A DNA stretch of 64,000 bases from Stenotrophomonas chelatiphaga. GTDB lineage: Bacteria; Pseudomonadota; Gammaproteobacteria; Xanthomonadales; Xanthomonadaceae. The stretch spans positions 90,288 through 154,287 of the forward strand of contig NZ_LDJK01000007.1 in NCBI RefSeq assembly GCF_001431535.1, read 5' to 3'. The position numbers and the translations under genes were made by a program. The notes under the pieces are model-generated. The model was not told the DNA's origin. It worked only from the letters and a program-made list of their open reading frames with translations, and did not search any database. Positions 63,228-64,000 of the stretch are shown piece after piece (the first letter of the stretch is position 1; the number at the start of each line of letters is the position of its first letter).

Positions 63228-64000
63228 TCAGCCCGCGCGCTGCGCCTGGTAGGCCTGCAGGTCGTCGTAGGCCTGTGCCAGCAAGGGAGCCTGCTGGCCG
63301 AAGCTGCGCGCACGCGCCAGCATGTCACCGACGATGTGGTCTGCTTCGACCTGCCGCCCGGCTTCCAGGTCGCGCAGCATCGACGCTTTCAATGCCGAGC
63401 CCGGCTGGGTCAGCGCGGCCAGCGCGGTTTCCTGCGCCGGCTCCGGGATGGGTTCACCGGTGGCTTCGGCCACCGCCACGCATTCGGCGTACAGCGCGCG
63501 CAGGAAATCCTCGCCCCCCGGCGTGGCCACGATGCTGCCGATATCCGCGCGCCGCAGGCAGGTGGCGGCCGCAAGCGCGGTCAGGAAGGTGTACTTCACC
63601 CACTGTTCCTGTCCGATCTTTTCGCTGGCGGTGTGGTCCACGCCGCCCTGCACGCAGGCAGCGGCGAAGGCCAGCACACGGGCGCTGAGGCCGACGTCAT
63701 CGCGCTCGCCGAAGGTCAGCCGGGCTGGCTTGGCCAGGTGCTGCACGGATCCGTCTTCGGCCTTGGTCGCGCTGATGAAGCACAGTCCGCCCATCACCGC
63801 GTCGCGGCCGAAGCGTGCATCCAGCGCGGCATAGTGGCGCAGACCGTTGAGGATCGGCAGCACGCTGGTACGCGGTCCCACCGCCGGCGCGATCGCCTCG
63901 ATGGAACTGTCCAGGTCGTAGGCCTTGCAGCTCAGCAGGACCAGGTCGAACGGGTACCCGGCGACCAGTGCCGGCAGTGCATCGGCGGTGACCTGCTGCA
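63228..64000 (-). CDS. panE: 2-dehydropantoate 2-reductase (N-terminus beyond the window)
   Basis: The frame is open from the stop at 63228 to the window edge; about 257 codons are visible. The visible part begins QQVTADALPALVAGYPFDLV, then LLSCKAYDLDSSIEAI (the NADPH-domain Lys), VLPILNGLRHYAALDARFG (the NG of the family) and the C-terminal helical domain with EQWVKYTFLTALAAATCLRR. It reduces ketopantoate to pantoate with NADPH in pantothenate/CoA synthesis; some homologues act on other 2-keto acids. The missing N-terminus holds the GxGxxG motif. Confidence 0.88.
   Translation of the reverse strand, partial: QQVTADALPALVAGYPFDLVLLSCKAYDLDSSIEAIAPAVGPRTSVLPILNGLRHYAALDARFGRDAVMGGLCFISATKAEDGSVQHLAKPARLTFGERDDVGLSARVLAFAAACVQGGVDHTASEKIGQEQWVKYTFLTALAAATCLRRADIGSIVATPGGEDFLRALYAECVAVAEATGEPIPEPAQETALAALTQPGSALKASMLRDLEAGRQVEADHIVGDMLARARSFGQQAPLLAQAYDDLQAYQAQRAG

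Overview
This is 64 kb of GC-rich, densely packed chromosome from a gammaproteobacterium of the Xanthomonadaceae, most likely Stenotrophomonas or a close relative. The evidence is the codon use, a complete aryl-polyene (xanthomonadin-type) pigment cluster, an sX13-like sRNA downstream of polA, and many short REP palindromes, several carrying the GTAG head known from Stenotrophomonas SMAG elements. No tRNA, rRNA, CRISPR array, insertion sequence or prophage was seen.

Layout. 1-11.7 kb: uvrD, a 1399-residue effector-like protein with a kinase-like centre between two copies of a long repeat, a ThuA-domain secreted protein, a universal stress protein, two small genes including a DUF2782 lipoprotein, polA and the sRNA. 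11.7-17.1 kb: hemF, a secreted cysteine-rich repeat protein, a membrane protein and a secreted S9 peptidase, all on the minus strand. 17.1-19.9 kb: a large palindromic element, then cioAB, a cyanide-insensitive bd-type quinol oxidase. 20.1-35.2 kb: seventeen plus-strand genes, nearly all overlapping, that make, modify and export an aryl polyene: two KAS enzymes and a chain-length factor, ketoreductase, dehydratases, two ACPs, AMP ligase, thioesterase, acyl- and glycosyltransferases, LolA-like and MMPL exporters, and an aromatic ammonia-lyase. 35.3-45.2 kb: ycgL, a 1113-residue membrane ankyrin protein, a Kef-type antiporter, mgtE behind a structured leader, and a PatZ-like acyltransferase. 45.2-51.7 kb: REP clusters, an alpha/beta hydrolase, dkgB, an MFS exporter divergent from a LysR regulator, and a chemoreceptor. 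51.8-58.7 kb: an accessory-looking stretch with a second large protein of unknown function (911 aa, C-terminal module duplication), an aldo/keto reductase, an exported SAM methyltransferase, rluE and further unknowns. 58.8-64 kb: hrpB, tatD, an NAD(P)-binding epimerase-like gene and a partial panE.

Main observations: the architecture of the two large effector-like proteins; 23-bp tandem arrays of half-REPs capped by one complete REP at two distant loci; REP trios with 37/38-bp periods; REPs that supply the stop codons of two genes; the sX13-like sRNA; a nested hairpin that covers the mgtE ribosome binding site; and the make-up of the pigment cluster (ligase-dehydratase fusion, split ApeJ, ammonia-lyase with a Tyr-His selectivity pair). 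Functions come from recognised motifs and gene order only; no database search was possible.
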